The notes under the pieces: model-generated
What the model saw: only the letters and a program-made list of their open reading frames with translations
Database searches by the model: none
What the model was told of the DNA's origin: nothing
Shown here: piece by piece, positions 35,614 through 44,693 of the stretch
How positions within the stretch are numbered: position 1 is the first letter of the stretch
Layout of the letters: the number at the start of each line of letters is the position of its first letter
NCBI RefSeq assembly: GCF_009938205.1
Contig: NZ_AP019655.1
Coordinates: 1,488,001 to 1,552,000, forward strand
From: Vibrio panuliri
GTDB taxonomy: Bacteria > Pseudomonadota > Gammaproteobacteria > Enterobacterales > Vibrionaceae
Length of the DNA: 64,000 nucleotides
Direction of reading: 5' to 3'
Position numbers and translations under genes: made by a program

Positions 35614-36819
35614 TTAAACAAATAGACCGACAATCGCTGCGTTCATCAAGTTCGCGAGCGTTGCAGCCAAAAGAACTTTCATACCTAGCTTACCAATCAA
35701 ACCTGCTCGCTCAGGGATCATGCTACTTAACGCGCCACACACCATTGCCACCGAACCAATGTTGGCAAAACCACACAGTGCAATCGTCATAATCGCAGTA
35801 GTACGAGCACTCAGTTCAACCGAGCCCATGCTAGCAAAGGCAACAAACTCATTTAGCGCAATTTTCTGACCAAGGAACGAACCCGCAGACATTGCTTCTT
35901 CCCAAGGCACACCAATCAGCCAAGCAACAGGCGAGAAGAAGAAGCCAAGGATCACATCAACCGTTAAACCAGCAAAACCAAAGAACTCACCGATTGCACC
36001 TAAGCCACCATTAAGCAAAGCCATCAAACCAATACATGAGATAATAACCGCGCCCACAATCGCCGCAATAGACGTACCAGCAATCGCACCTTTTGCGACC
36101 GCATCAATGAAACTGGTTGGTTTTTCGTTGTCCGGTAACTCTGGCACTTCATCAATCGTCTCTTCCGTCTCAGGAATGATCAGTTTGGCAAACATCAGTC
36201 CAGCAGGCGCAGACATAAAGCACGCCATAATCAGGTAGTTAAGATCAACCCCCATACCAGCAAGCCCCGCTAGAATGGAACCAGCGATAGACGATAGGCC
36301 ACCGACCATAATGGCAAAAATCTGCGCGCGAGTAAGAACACGATGGTACGGCTTAACAAGCAATGGCGCTTCAGTTTGACCAAGTACAATGTTGCCAGCA
36401 GCATTCATAGACTCAGCACGAGATGTACCCAAAACACGTTGCAACCCGCCACCAATAATACGGACAAACCACTGCATAATGCCTAGGTAGTAAAGTAATG
36501 ATGTCAGTGATGCGGTAAAGATAATCTGTGGCAATACTTGCAGCGCCCAAATAAAGCCAATGCCGTCAACACTGAAGTTCACTAGGCTACCAAAAGCAAA
36601 CTTGATCCCTTCAGCACCATAGCTAAACACCTTGCCAACGCCATTGGAAACGGCAAGCAGCACACCTGCGCCAATGTCTGTCGCCAATACAAAACCGGCG
36701 ACAACTAAGATGATAGCAAATGCCCCAGCGACAGCACGCCAACTAATTAGACTTCTGTTTTCAGAGCATAGGAAGCCCACGCCGAGAAGTACGGCGATAC
36801 CAATTAATGATTGCAACAT
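35614..36819 (-). CDS. nupC: NupC-type concentrative nucleoside transporter
   Basis: A 401-residue inner-membrane CNT transporter that brings nucleosides in with cations. Family signatures are GNIVLGQTEAPLLVKPY and the second substrate loop GQKIALNEFVAFASM, with a glycine-rich end (ALCGFANIGSVAM). Length and about eleven hydrophobic segments are normal. It begins 6 bases after the stop of the flavoprotein gene (37371-36826), so the two form an operon headed by the flavoprotein. Specificity (purine or pyrimidine) is unknown. Confidence 0.92.
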   Translation of the reverse strand: MLQSLIGIAVLLGVGFLCSENRSLISWRAVAGAFAIILVVAGFVLATDIGAGVLLAVSNGVGKVFSYGAEGIKFAFGSLVNFSVDGIGFIWALQVLPQIIFTASLTSLLYYLGIMQWFVRIIGGGLQRVLGTSRAESMNAAGNIVLGQTEAPLLVKPYHRVLTRAQIFAIMVGGLSSIAGSILAGLAGMGVDLNYLIMACFMSAPAGLMFAKLIIPETEETIDEVPELPDNEKPTSFIDAVAKGAIAGTSIAAIVGAVIISCIGLMALLNGGLGAIGEFFGFAGLTVDVILGFFFSPVAWLIGVPWEEAMSAGSFLGQKIALNEFVAFASMGSVELSARTTAIMTIALCGFANIGSVAMVCGALSSMIPERAGLIGKLGMKVLLAATLANLMNAAIVGLFV

Positions 36820-36825
36820 AGTAAT

Positions 36826-37371
36826 TTATCCGATTTGTGCGTTTTCTACTGCAGCGATGATTTGCTCGGTGTGTTGATGAGCCAGTGCGATGGTTTTCTC
36901 GGCGTCACCGCCCTCCTCTGGGATGGCGTTCATCTCAAATGTGACGATGGTATCGACAATATCCATCTCTGCGGCTTTAAACGCATGTTCAAAGCAGCGT
37001 TGGTAGTTTTCTAATGGCATAAAGTTGAAGCCTGTTTCAGAGTACGACTCTGCTGTTGCTCCAGCGGTAATTGAAAACAACATTTTTTTGCCTTTTAGCT
37101 GGCTTCCATCTGGACCAAAAGCAAACCCATAAGTGAAAACCTGATCAATCCATTCCTTCATAACCGCAGGAAACGTGCTCCAGTAAAGTGGAAACTGAAC
37201 CACGACAAGATCAGCGGCTAACAAGCGTTGCTGTTCAGCGGCAATATCTCCGGAAAAGTCAGCAGTATGAGCAATAGTCCAATCAGTGCTTTGCTGTAAA
37301 AGCTTGATGATCTCGGCATTGGCAAATGATTTGTCCAAGTCAGGATGACCATTGATAACAAGTACGTTCAT
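36826..37371 (-). CDS. Flavodoxin-fold NAD(P)H quinone reductase-like protein
   Basis: A 181-residue cytosolic protein of the Flavodoxin_2 (KefF/MdaB/YwrO) family. The phosphate loop of FMN/FAD is NGHPDLDKSFANAEI and the second signature is QFPLYWSTFPAVMKEWIDQVFTYGFA. Members pass two electrons from NAD(P)H to quinones. It is the first gene of a two-gene unit with nupC, an uncommon pairing. A palindrome like the one before the nucleoside phosphorylase lies 163 bases upstream. Confidence 0.85.
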   Translation of the reverse strand: MNVLVINGHPDLDKSFANAEIIKLLQQSTDWTIAHTADFSGDIAAEQQRLLAADLVVVQFPLYWSTFPAVMKEWIDQVFTYGFAFGPDGSQLKGKKMLFSITAGATAESYSETGFNFMPLENYQRCFEHAFKAAEMDIVDTIVTFEMNAIPEEGGDAEKTIALAHQHTEQIIAAVENAQIG

Positions 37372-37533
37372 AGGGGTAACCTTAGTTGATCACGCTACAG
37401 TTTCGCCTGAGCTATGCATTAGCTTCGTTTGTTAAAACAAAGTTTGGGGGGAGCATAGCAGCGACCAGCGTATCTCATTAGTTGTATTGATAACTCATAG
37501 GTAAAGCATACCGCCCGGAAAATCCAAATAGGA

Positions 37534-37545
37534 GGACAAAAGTCC
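37534..37545. promoter_or_regulatory. Palindrome GGAC-AAAA-GTCC, second YeiL-type site
   Basis: Flanked by GGAGGACA as at 34728, and placed at almost the same distance from the start codon of its unit (163 against 160 bases). The remaining gap to 38002 shows no gene; it must contain the promoter of the RND pump (TAAGGT ribosome site at 37988). Confidence 0.55.
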
Positions 37546-38002
37546 CTTCAGCGTGGCGTCAGGTCAAAAGTTTCAAATTTGGTAGCACGAACTCTCCCCC
37601 TTTCACAGGACATATTGCGTTCTCTAAAAGCTGACCACTTCATAACAAACACCCAGACAAGACTCAATGTTGCGAACCGACGCTACCACTTATGAACAGT
37701 TATCGTTCTTTTGTGTCAAAATTTAATCAAAAAAACTCACATTAAATCAAATATAGATCCAGATCATTTCCAACAGCAAAATTCATGACCAAAAGTAGAA
37801 TTGTGGATTCATATATGATTCAATACAGAAAATTAAGACTCATTAATAACACAATAAGAATATAACCGCCTTCATTAAGACTCTTTGTGAAACTAAGCGT
37901 TCGCCAAGTACTCATCAGTACCAAGGTGATGTGAAACAACTCCGGTCCAACTAAGCAGTGCTAAGGCTCATAACTGCCAAAGTGGCCTAAGGTAAAAATG
38001 AT

Positions 38003-41000
38003 ATGTTTGAGTTTTTTGTAAAACGCCCCAAGTTTGCAATCGTGCTCAGCACACTAATCACTATGATTGGTGCACTGGCAGCATTGCAATCTCCAATGGG
38101 ACGATACCCCGATGTCTCTCCCGTCACGATTGAAGTTTATACTTGGATGGACGGTGCCAGTGCCGAGGTAGTGGCAAAATCCGTTGCTCCAGTTATCGAA
38201 CAACGTGTTAACGGCACCCCGGGTATGGAGTATATGAAGAGTACCAGTAACTCGGATGGCTCATATTATCTCCAAGTGGTGTTCAACAACCAAGTTGACC
38301 CTGACCGCGCCGCTACTCTGGTAAAAAACCGCGTCGATTTAGCAATGCCCGAACTGCCTAGCTCAGTGGTAAGCAATGGTGTGACCGTAGAGAAGTTTAC
38401 CAGTGGTATGGTCATGGCATTAGCGGTCACCGATAAAAGCGGCGATGCGAGTGAACTTGAGATCAACGCATTCTCAGGTGGTCTCCTTAAAGAAGCCTTG
38501 CAGCGAGTGAGTGGTGTATCCAAAGTCCAAATCATCGGCGAAAAAAAATACGCCATGCGCGTCTGGACCGATCCGGTGAAAATGGCTAAGTACAAAGTCA
38601 ATATAGAAGATGTTGGCTACGCCATCTCTGCACAAAACAAAATTGCCGGTGCAGGTCGAGTTGTCGGTGATCAACTGGAATACTCGCTCTCTGTTGATGG
38701 TGGTCTAGAAGAAAAAACAGCGTTTGAAAACATCGTAATCCGCAATGCATCCTTGTCTAAAACCGTTTTTCTAAAAGACATTGCGCGAGTCGAGTTGGGC
38801 AGTGAAAGCTACGTCGCCAATGCCTACGTAGACAGTGGTGTTGGTTCACTGATCTTTGTCTATCGCACACCAGACGCCAACGCCATGGCTGTAGGCAGTA
38901 GCATCAAAGAGCTGATCTCAAGCCTTAACACTCCATTTGAGATTGAAGCAGTATATGACACCACTGAGTTTGTTTCAGGAGCGATTGATACCGTTTTAGA
39001 AACACTAGTTTTAGCGGTCATTATTGTCTCCTTGGTAACATGGCTCTTTATGCAATCTATCCGCCTAACCATCATTTCAATTTCCGCTATACCTGTCTCA
39101 TTGATTGGTACGTTCGCCTTGATGCAGGCATGCAATATCGACATCAATATCATTTCGATGTTTGGTCTCGTTATGGCAATTGGTATTGTTGTAGATGCTG
39201 CGATTATTGTTATCGAAAATACAGAAGCGACACTGCATAACAACCCTGATATCACTGTTGAACAGGCGATCATTGAAGCCGGCAAGACTGTCGTCTCACC
39301 CATTATTGCCAGTGCTTTAGTCCTGCTAGCCGTGTTCGCACCAACAATCTTTATGAATGGCATGACCGGTATCATTTTTGGTCAATTTGGTATTGTATTG
39401 TGTTCATCGGTGCTGGTAAGTACTTTTGTGGCACTAACATTAACCCCTGCGCTTTGTGCTCTACTGATGAAACGTGAGCAAAAAGGCATCCTGGCGCGTT
39501 CAATTGAAAAACTGATTTCATTTAAAATTAGCGGTTTTACATCGTTAACTAGAGGGGCGGTTCGATTCCCACTATGTTCTATTTTGCTGCTAGGCGGCCT
39601 GTTGTTTATAACCTACCAGCAAAGTGAACAACTAAGCAGTGGCATGCTACCTGAGGAAGATACAAACGCTGTTTTTGTGATTGGCTCTTTCCCTCCTGGC
39701 ACATCACTTCCTGTCACAGATAACGCATTCCAAGCGTTAAGCGACGAGATAATGCAACTTGAAGGGGTAAGCAATGTCATTGGAGCAAGTGGCTTCAACC
39801 TACTGACAAGCTCACCAGAAATGAACTCATTAATGATGGTGGCAACCATGCCTCCGATGACGGAGCGAAGTGTTTCAGATGCAGAACTTGCCGAAGCAAT
39901 TAATGAGTTGCTTGCCAAGCAACAGGGGCTTTACGGCTTCGCATTTAAGCCGCCAGTCATTCCCGAGTTAGGTACAGTAAACGGCGTTAGCTTTACGATT
40001 ACAGACTCACTGTCAAGAACCCCAACTGAGTTAGCTAATCTCGTCAACGAACTGCTGGTTGATATCAACAATGATGACAGTGTGAGTAGCGCATACACTC
40101 AGTTTAATGTCGACAAGCCATCATTGAAGCTGCACTTAAATCGTGTTGGCTTAGATAGCTATGGGGCGGATTACGCCAATGTAGTCAGTGGATTGCAGGC
40201 GTTTATGGGGGGAATGTACATCAATACATTCAACCTTGGCGGACGTAACTACAAAGTAATGCTGCAAAACGACCCTAAGTTTACCAAAGATAAACATGCA
40301 CTCTCTAAGCTCAATCTAGTGCAAGCGAATGGTCGTTTGATCCCAGCAACCAAAGTGCTCACGATGGAAGAAATCACCGTACCTTCATTCTTAGATCGCT
40401 TTAACGCGACTCAATCAGTCGCCATCGACGTGATGCCCTCTCAATCCAGCGGCGATGCCATTAACTTCCTCCAACAACTCGACTTACCCGAGGGTATCAG
40501 TATTGAATTTACTGGCACCGCGTTGGAAGAGATTAAAGCGGGCAACCAAGCGATTATCGTGTTCTCTTTGGCATTGGTGATCTGTTTCTTGGTTCTGGTG
40601 GCTCAATATGAGTCGTGGCTGATCCCTACCGTTATTATGCTCACGGTTCCAACCGCGGTAACTGGCATTGTGGGTGGCGTGCTCTGGCTTGGTGGCGATA
40701 TCAATATCCTCACGCAGTTAAGTGCCGTACTTCTCATTGGTATGACAGTAAGAAATGCCATTTTGATCGTCGAGTTTGCGAAGTCACTACGAGAAAAGCA
40801 GGGTCTATCGATTCGTGATGCCGCTATCGAAGCGATGCGTCAGCGTGCGCGAGCTGTCTTTATGACCGCATTCAGCTTTGCCGTTGGTGTTATCCCATTA
40901 ATGCTGGCAGATGGTGTTGGTAATGGCGGACAAAAAGCGCTTGGTTTCGCCTCTTTTGGCGGTATTGTCACCGCGACGTTTATCGGCTGTATCTTCGCCG

Positions 41001-41056
41001 GAGTGTTCTTCGTTGTTATCCAAAATCTTAGGGAATTAGGCAAACGACGCGCTTAA
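38003..41056 (+). CDS. RND (HAE1-family) efflux pump with altered proton relay
   Basis: A 1017-residue inner-membrane pump with the usual two-fold plan: membrane helix 1 (FAIVLSTLITMIGALAAL), a large porter domain, six helices, a second porter domain and six more helices. Helix 4 reads GIVVDAAIIVIENTE, with Asp398 but Ala399 where AcrB has its second essential Asp. Helix 10 reads GMTVRNAILIVEF, with Arg917 where AcrB has Lys940. No membrane-fusion protein or outer-membrane channel gene is adjacent, which is unusual. It may share a fusion protein encoded elsewhere, or work differently. ATG follows TAAGGTAAAAATGAT. Confidence 0.88.
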   Translation: MFEFFVKRPKFAIVLSTLITMIGALAALQSPMGRYPDVSPVTIEVYTWMDGASAEVVAKSVAPVIEQRVNGTPGMEYMKSTSNSDGSYYLQVVFNNQVDPDRAATLVKNRVDLAMPELPSSVVSNGVTVEKFTSGMVMALAVTDKSGDASELEINAFSGGLLKEALQRVSGVSKVQIIGEKKYAMRVWTDPVKMAKYKVNIEDVGYAISAQNKIAGAGRVVGDQLEYSLSVDGGLEEKTAFENIVIRNASLSKTVFLKDIARVELGSESYVANAYVDSGVGSLIFVYRTPDANAMAVGSSIKELISSLNTPFEIEAVYDTTEFVSGAIDTVLETLVLAVIIVSLVTWLFMQSIRLTIISISAIPVSLIGTFALMQACNIDINIISMFGLVMAIGIVVDAAIIVIENTEATLHNNPDITVEQAIIEAGKTVVSPIIASALVLLAVFAPTIFMNGMTGIIFGQFGIVLCSSVLVSTFVALTLTPALCALLMKREQKGILARSIEKLISFKISGFTSLTRGAVRFPLCSILLLGGLLFITYQQSEQLSSGMLPEEDTNAVFVIGSFPPGTSLPVTDNAFQALSDEIMQLEGVSNVIGASGFNLLTSSPEMNSLMMVATMPPMTERSVSDAELAEAINELLAKQQGLYGFAFKPPVIPELGTVNGVSFTITDSLSRTPTELANLVNELLVDINNDDSVSSAYTQFNVDKPSLKLHLNRVGLDSYGADYANVVSGLQAFMGGMYINTFNLGGRNYKVMLQNDPKFTKDKHALSKLNLVQANGRLIPATKVLTMEEITVPSFLDRFNATQSVAIDVMPSQSSGDAINFLQQLDLPEGISIEFTGTALEEIKAGNQAIIVFSLALVICFLVLVAQYESWLIPTVIMLTVPTAVTGIVGGVLWLGGDINILTQLSAVLLIGMTVRNAILIVEFAKSLREKQGLSIRDAAIEAMRQRARAVFMTAFSFAVGVIPLMLADGVGNGGQKALGFASFGGIVTATFIGCIFAGVFFVVIQNLRELGKRRA

Positions 41057-41064
41057 ACAATGAT

Positions 41065-41096
41065 GGATTGGGCTAACTCTCCACTACGCCCAATCC
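41065..41096 (+). terminator. Hairpin after the RND gene
   Basis: Arms GGATTGGGC and GCCCAATCC, perfect over 9 bp, 14-base loop, 8 bases after the stop. There is no T-run, so it may be a 3-prime stabilising hairpin. The gap 41097-41485 is AT-rich and holds no gene that I can see. Confidence 0.5.
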
Positions 41097-41485
41097 TAAC
41101 CCCTCATTTATCTACACATCACAAGCTCATTTTACGACCCCAACAAGCCTGAATTGTTATAAATATGATTCAAAATCCTAACTACACTAGACACCAACAT
41201 CAAACATGATACAATAAACTCGTTTTTAGAACATAAATTTGATTTTTAGTCATTTTAAGTTTGCATCAACACGAGTTACTGCCAATCGAGCAAACCATTT
41301 AGAAATTTCAGAGCAGTAATGAAACGAGCCTAACCATTTTCGAGTCACTTCTTTCGCATGGTAAACAGCCGTTACATCGAACACGTGTTGACTGTCAGTG
41401 TGACTTTAACATTCAACAGTAAACCTCAAGGATGATTTTCTTTTAGTTATAAAGGCATCAGCCTTAACAATTGGTCGATCAATCT

Positions 41486-42109
41486 ATGTGTAAGCTTGTT
41501 AAACAAACCTCCATTACGTATCTCTTTTTACTACTCGCACTTTTTGCTGTGAGTTTAAAGCATGCGCCTAAAGTCATGGCGTCACAGTTCGCCGAAAACG
41601 TTCACTACGTGACATTAGACCACCAAGCCTCTCCAGACAAACAGGTCAAGATCTTCTACACGCCGTACTGTCGCCCATGTGCCATTGTGCACAAACCACT
41701 ACAAAAGATGGCTGAGAAAGTAGGGCTAAAATTTTATGATATCCCTGTAGATTTTGGCCCACTCGGTAAGGACATCCAAGCAAGTATCGCCGCGGCAAGC
41801 GATCAAGGTCATGCTGAGAACTATGTGCAGCGCCTGATCACAAGTATCCATTTTCAACCGAGTACAACACCAAATAGTCGTGAAGAGTTAGCACTAATGC
41901 TGGAAGAATGTGGCGTCGACTCAGAAAAATTCCGTCAAGACTGTCAAGAATTGCAACAGAAAACGGCCTATTTTGACCAAGTGGTTGAGCAGTACAAAAT
42001 CACCTCGACTCCAACCATCATCGTCAACGGTAATAAGCAAGTTTTGCTTGGCGGCTTAAAGAGCTTCGCTGAGCTCGAAAGCTTACTGATTGAGCTGTCT
42101 CAATCGTAG
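41486..42109 (+). CDS. DsbA-like thiol:disulfide oxidoreductase
   Basis: A 207-residue protein with an N-terminal membrane or signal segment (ITYLFLLLALFAVSL) and a thioredoxin fold with an inserted helical domain, as in DsbA. The active site is YCRPC and the cis-proline loop is STPTIIV. It should make or shuffle disulfides in the periplasm. The frame opens earlier with a TTG; ATG 41486 is the first ATG and leads straight into the hydrophobic segment, but no clear ribosome site is visible. It stands alone. Confidence 0.75.
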   Translation: MCKLVKQTSITYLFLLLALFAVSLKHAPKVMASQFAENVHYVTLDHQASPDKQVKIFYTPYCRPCAIVHKPLQKMAEKVGLKFYDIPVDFGPLGKDIQASIAAASDQGHAENYVQRLITSIHFQPSTTPNSREELALMLEECGVDSEKFRQDCQELQQKTAYFDQVVEQYKITSTPTIIVNGNKQVLLGGLKSFAELESLLIELSQS

Positions 42110-42127
42110 TGCCCCCGACTTTAACCA

Positions 42128-42173
42128 ACACAACTGTTAGAGGCAGCTATCATTTTTGCTCTAACGGTTGTGT
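42128..42173. repeat. Long inverted repeat after the DsbA-like gene
   Basis: Arms ACACAACTGTTAGAG and CTCTAACGGTTGTGT (14 of 15 pair) around a 16-base loop that contains ATTTTT. It probably ends or protects the transcript. Confidence 0.5.
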
Positions 42174-42482
42174 AAGCAAATTTCTCACTATTTCCCCTGC
42201 ATTGCCTACCCTAGTAACCATTCCAGCCTTTTACCAACTGCGAAATTTAAGTTAAAACTCTAATAAAATCATAGCATTGCAAATAAAAACCGAAACGTTA
42301 ACATCTTCATTTTGAGTGCTGATGCACTGAACTAGTCCATTTTAGACGCTTTCGCTACCTCATAAATATTCGCAAGCTTAAGTTTTCGTTCTTGAACTAC
42401 CAAAAGAAGTAATTTATCTTCAGGTCTGTTTCATTTGTGAAATGAAGACGAATAGATTATTCAAATAGCGAGTACATCGTAA

Positions 42483-43127
42483 ATGCAAGAGAACTATCAA
42501 GATCGAATTATCGCGTTGCTCAAAGAAAAAGGCGAAACAAACGCCAGCTTAGCTATTGGTATCCATAAAGGAAAAGCCACTGTTGGCCGTTACCTATCGA
42601 AGTCGAGCAACAGAACCTACCCAAGTATTGAAGAGATTAGCGAGATCGCTGCTTACTTAGGTGTTCAACCTCACTGGTTGGCATTCGGTATTGGCGATAA
42701 GTACACTGATGATGCGACCATCAATAAAATGTCGACCAGTGGTGCTGTTACCGTAAACGTATACAGCCGAGCTGATGTGGCAAAGTTTATCGAAACTGGC
42801 GAAGCGCCGATTGTTACGCAAATGCCTGTCCACAAAGAGTTCGGTGATTGCTTTGGTGTTGTTTACCCTGCTCAAGGCAGCATCTCTCATACTTGGGATT
42901 GCGCTGCACTTATCTTGCAAGACAAAAACTGGGTCAACGACGATATCGTGCTCGCTCGTATCGGCAATAACCCAACACCTGATTTCTTTACGCTAGTCAA
43001 AGTCTCCGACACCATCCACGTATGGTACGGTGAAGATACCACCAAAAATCCAATTCACTCTATCACTGAAGATGAAATTGAAGTTTTGGGTATTGTCTGC
43101 TGGGGAACGTGGGCAAAACGCCGCTAA
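42483..43127 (+). CDS. Phage-repressor-like regulator with degenerate S24 domain
   Basis: A 214-residue protein: an XRE-type helix-turn-helix (SLAIGIHKGKATVGRYLS, then YPSIEEISEIAAYLGVQPHWLAFG) and a C-terminal LexA/CI-like beta domain (CFGVVYPAQGSISHTWDCAALILQD to EIEVLGIVCWGTW). The Gly-[Asp/Glu]-Ser-Met nucleophile motif and the catalytic Lys are not evident, so self-cleavage is doubtful. No prophage genes are nearby, so it is probably a domesticated regulator. ATG 42483 has a weak ribosome site. Confidence 0.7.
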   Translation: MQENYQDRIIALLKEKGETNASLAIGIHKGKATVGRYLSKSSNRTYPSIEEISEIAAYLGVQPHWLAFGIGDKYTDDATINKMSTSGAVTVNVYSRADVAKFIETGEAPIVTQMPVHKEFGDCFGVVYPAQGSISHTWDCAALILQDKNWVNDDIVLARIGNNPTPDFFTLVKVSDTIHVWYGEDTTKNPIHSITEDEIEVLGIVCWGTWAKRR

Positions 43128-43366
43128 AAGCACCAATGATGTCCAATCAATACGCTCTCTGAATTGATTGACGCTACTTTTCGCTGCTGTATTGAGGTGC
43201 ACCTTACGTGTGCACCTTTGACCTGTCAGCGTCATGCTTTGAACCACTTTTATCAATATCACCTGCCCTCACATTCCCTTACCATCCTTGTTGATCTAAC
43301 CCGTGGTCTTAACTGCATATTATGGTAGGCTCATAGTGACGATAGGCTAAATGGAAGGAAACTCTT

Positions 43367-44005
43367 TTGGATAATAACACTCGTGCTGAGTTAGGCGATA
43401 TTTTAACCGATCAAAACAAACTGCTCGAACTATTAGCAAGTAACATCAACGCGCTCGAAAGTTACCCCAACTTGCAAGCGTATCTCTCCAGCAATAACCA
43501 GAATTCGATCAGTTACCGCAAAGCATTACGCGAGAAAAAGTTCACTAAAGAAGATTATCGTTACGCGATTTTAGAACTGCTTGACTGGTTTGGCTATAAA
43601 GCCTGTATCGACTTAGATATGGACTTTATTATCAATCAGGTGGCGGAGAAAGTCGGTGATGATATTGACGCCATCAAAAGCCTCACCATCAAAGACGTCG
43701 GCGCAGACAATATTAGCCGTTTACTCCATATGATGGGGGAAGCCATTTATGCGCAAGTCGATGATCAACCTTCATTTCCATGGGAAGCAACCAAAGGGCA
43801 AACCAACCACGCTTTTTGGCGTAAATGTCATTTAGCTTATGACGCCATGATGCACGAAGGCTACAGTAGCCACTATAAAATCAATCAATGGTGTCAAGCA
43901 ACGCTCGGCGTATCTTGCCCACAAAGTTTTCCAAAATTTGCTCGCACCTACGGTGACCCGCGCTTAATTGAAAGTTGGCGCACATGGAGTGATTGGAAAG
44001 AGTAG
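43367..44005 (+). CDS. Protein of unknown function (212 aa)
   Basis: The start is TTG 43367 with a good ribosome site (GGAAGGAAACTCT); no ATG exists near it. The protein is soluble and helical, with a Trp/His/Cys-rich end (NHAFWRKCHLAYDAMMHEG, WCQATLGVSCPQSF, WRTWSDW). No family or catalytic motif is recognised. It lies 240 bases after the repressor-like gene on the same strand; a functional link is not shown. Confidence 0.65.
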   Translation: MDNNTRAELGDILTDQNKLLELLASNINALESYPNLQAYLSSNNQNSISYRKALREKKFTKEDYRYAILELLDWFGYKACIDLDMDFIINQVAEKVGDDIDAIKSLTIKDVGADNISRLLHMMGEAIYAQVDDQPSFPWEATKGQTNHAFWRKCHLAYDAMMHEGYSSHYKINQWCQATLGVSCPQSFPKFARTYGDPRLIESWRTWSDWKE

Positions 44006-44099
44006 TGGTCAAGAGAGCTATCTTGGTGGTTCGGTAAACAAACCAAATCGCCTCTCGTCACTCATAGCGCACACTTAAGGCGCTGTTATCGTATCAGTG

Positions 44100-44420
44100 C
44101 TAATGGCTCACTGAGCCCGCAAGGTTAATCACGGTAACCCCAGTAACAATCAATAGCATACCAATGACGGTGGCAACGTTAGGTACGTTGCCTATCAATG
44201 CCTGCACCAATGCAAGTAAAACAATCCCTACGCCACACCAAATCGCATAGGCCGTCGCACTATTCATTCCAGCAGCGGTCGCCAAAGATAGGAAATAGAA
44301 GGCCGCAATATAGCCAGCAATACACCCAACAGAAGGCGCTAGGCGAGTAAAAGCCTGAGTCAATGGCAACAGTGTGGTGGCGACAACCTCAGATAATATG
44401 GCAAGCGCTAAGTAAGCCAT
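44100..44420 (-). CDS. Small multidrug resistance (SMR) family transporter
   Basis: A 106-residue protein with four hydrophobic helices. It opens MAYLALAILSEVVATT with the essential membrane Glu at position 11 (Glu14 of EmrE), followed by GYIAAFYFLSLA and AYAIWCGVGIV, both family hallmarks. ATG 44420 follows AAAGGGGAATGCA and gives the standard length. It works as a dimer, exchanging protons for cationic compounds or guanidinium-like substrates. No partner gene of the paired SMR type is present. Confidence 0.88.
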   Translation of the reverse strand: MAYLALAILSEVVATTLLPLTQAFTRLAPSVGCIAGYIAAFYFLSLATAAGMNSATAYAIWCGVGIVLLALVQALIGNVPNVATVIGMLLIVTGVTVINLAGSVSH

Positions 44421-44515
44421 TGCATTCCCCTTTGAAACCTCTTGCTTCAATCATGCCGAACCTTTTATTTCTAGTGAATTCAAACGACTTTGATAAACGG
44501 GGGAAATACTATTAA

Positions 44516-44638
44516 TACTTTAGACAGTTAGGATCAATTATAAAAGAAACCGAGCAAGGTGGGGTTGGTTACTGCCAACTGCCAAACGGTGAAGTCCACG
44601 AAGAATGGGCACTGTTTCGTCAACAAACAAATCAATAG
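44516..44638 (+). pseudogene. Remnant of a DUF333 protein
   Basis: An open stretch of 40 codons without a start reads into a DUF333-type ending: GVGYCQLPNGEVHEEWALFRQQ (Cys, then L-P-N-G and the E-E-W-A-L-F-R signature). The N-terminal Cys and Gly half of this family of small lipoproteins is missing, and the frame is closed upstream by a stop at 44513. It is therefore a 3-prime remnant. Confidence 0.6.
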
Positions 44639-44642
44639 TGCT

Positions 44643-44676
44643 CAAAAATGAAAAGGGCTAGCCTACCACTAGCCCT
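44643..44676 (-). terminator. Terminator of the amidohydrolase gene
   Basis: Arms AGGGCTAG and CTAGCCCT; on the minus strand the stem is followed by TTTCATTTTT. It lies 17 bases after the stop. Confidence 0.75.
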
Positions 44677-44693
44677 AAAGATGGCATTTACGA

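Noticed and set aside
37861..38002. Remnant of a membrane-fusion protein gene before the RND pump
   Set aside because: All three plus-strand frames contain stops and no fusion-protein motif is visible.
42483..44005. Prophage region
   Set aside because: Only a repressor-like gene is present; no integrase, structural or lysis genes and no attachment-site duplication seen.
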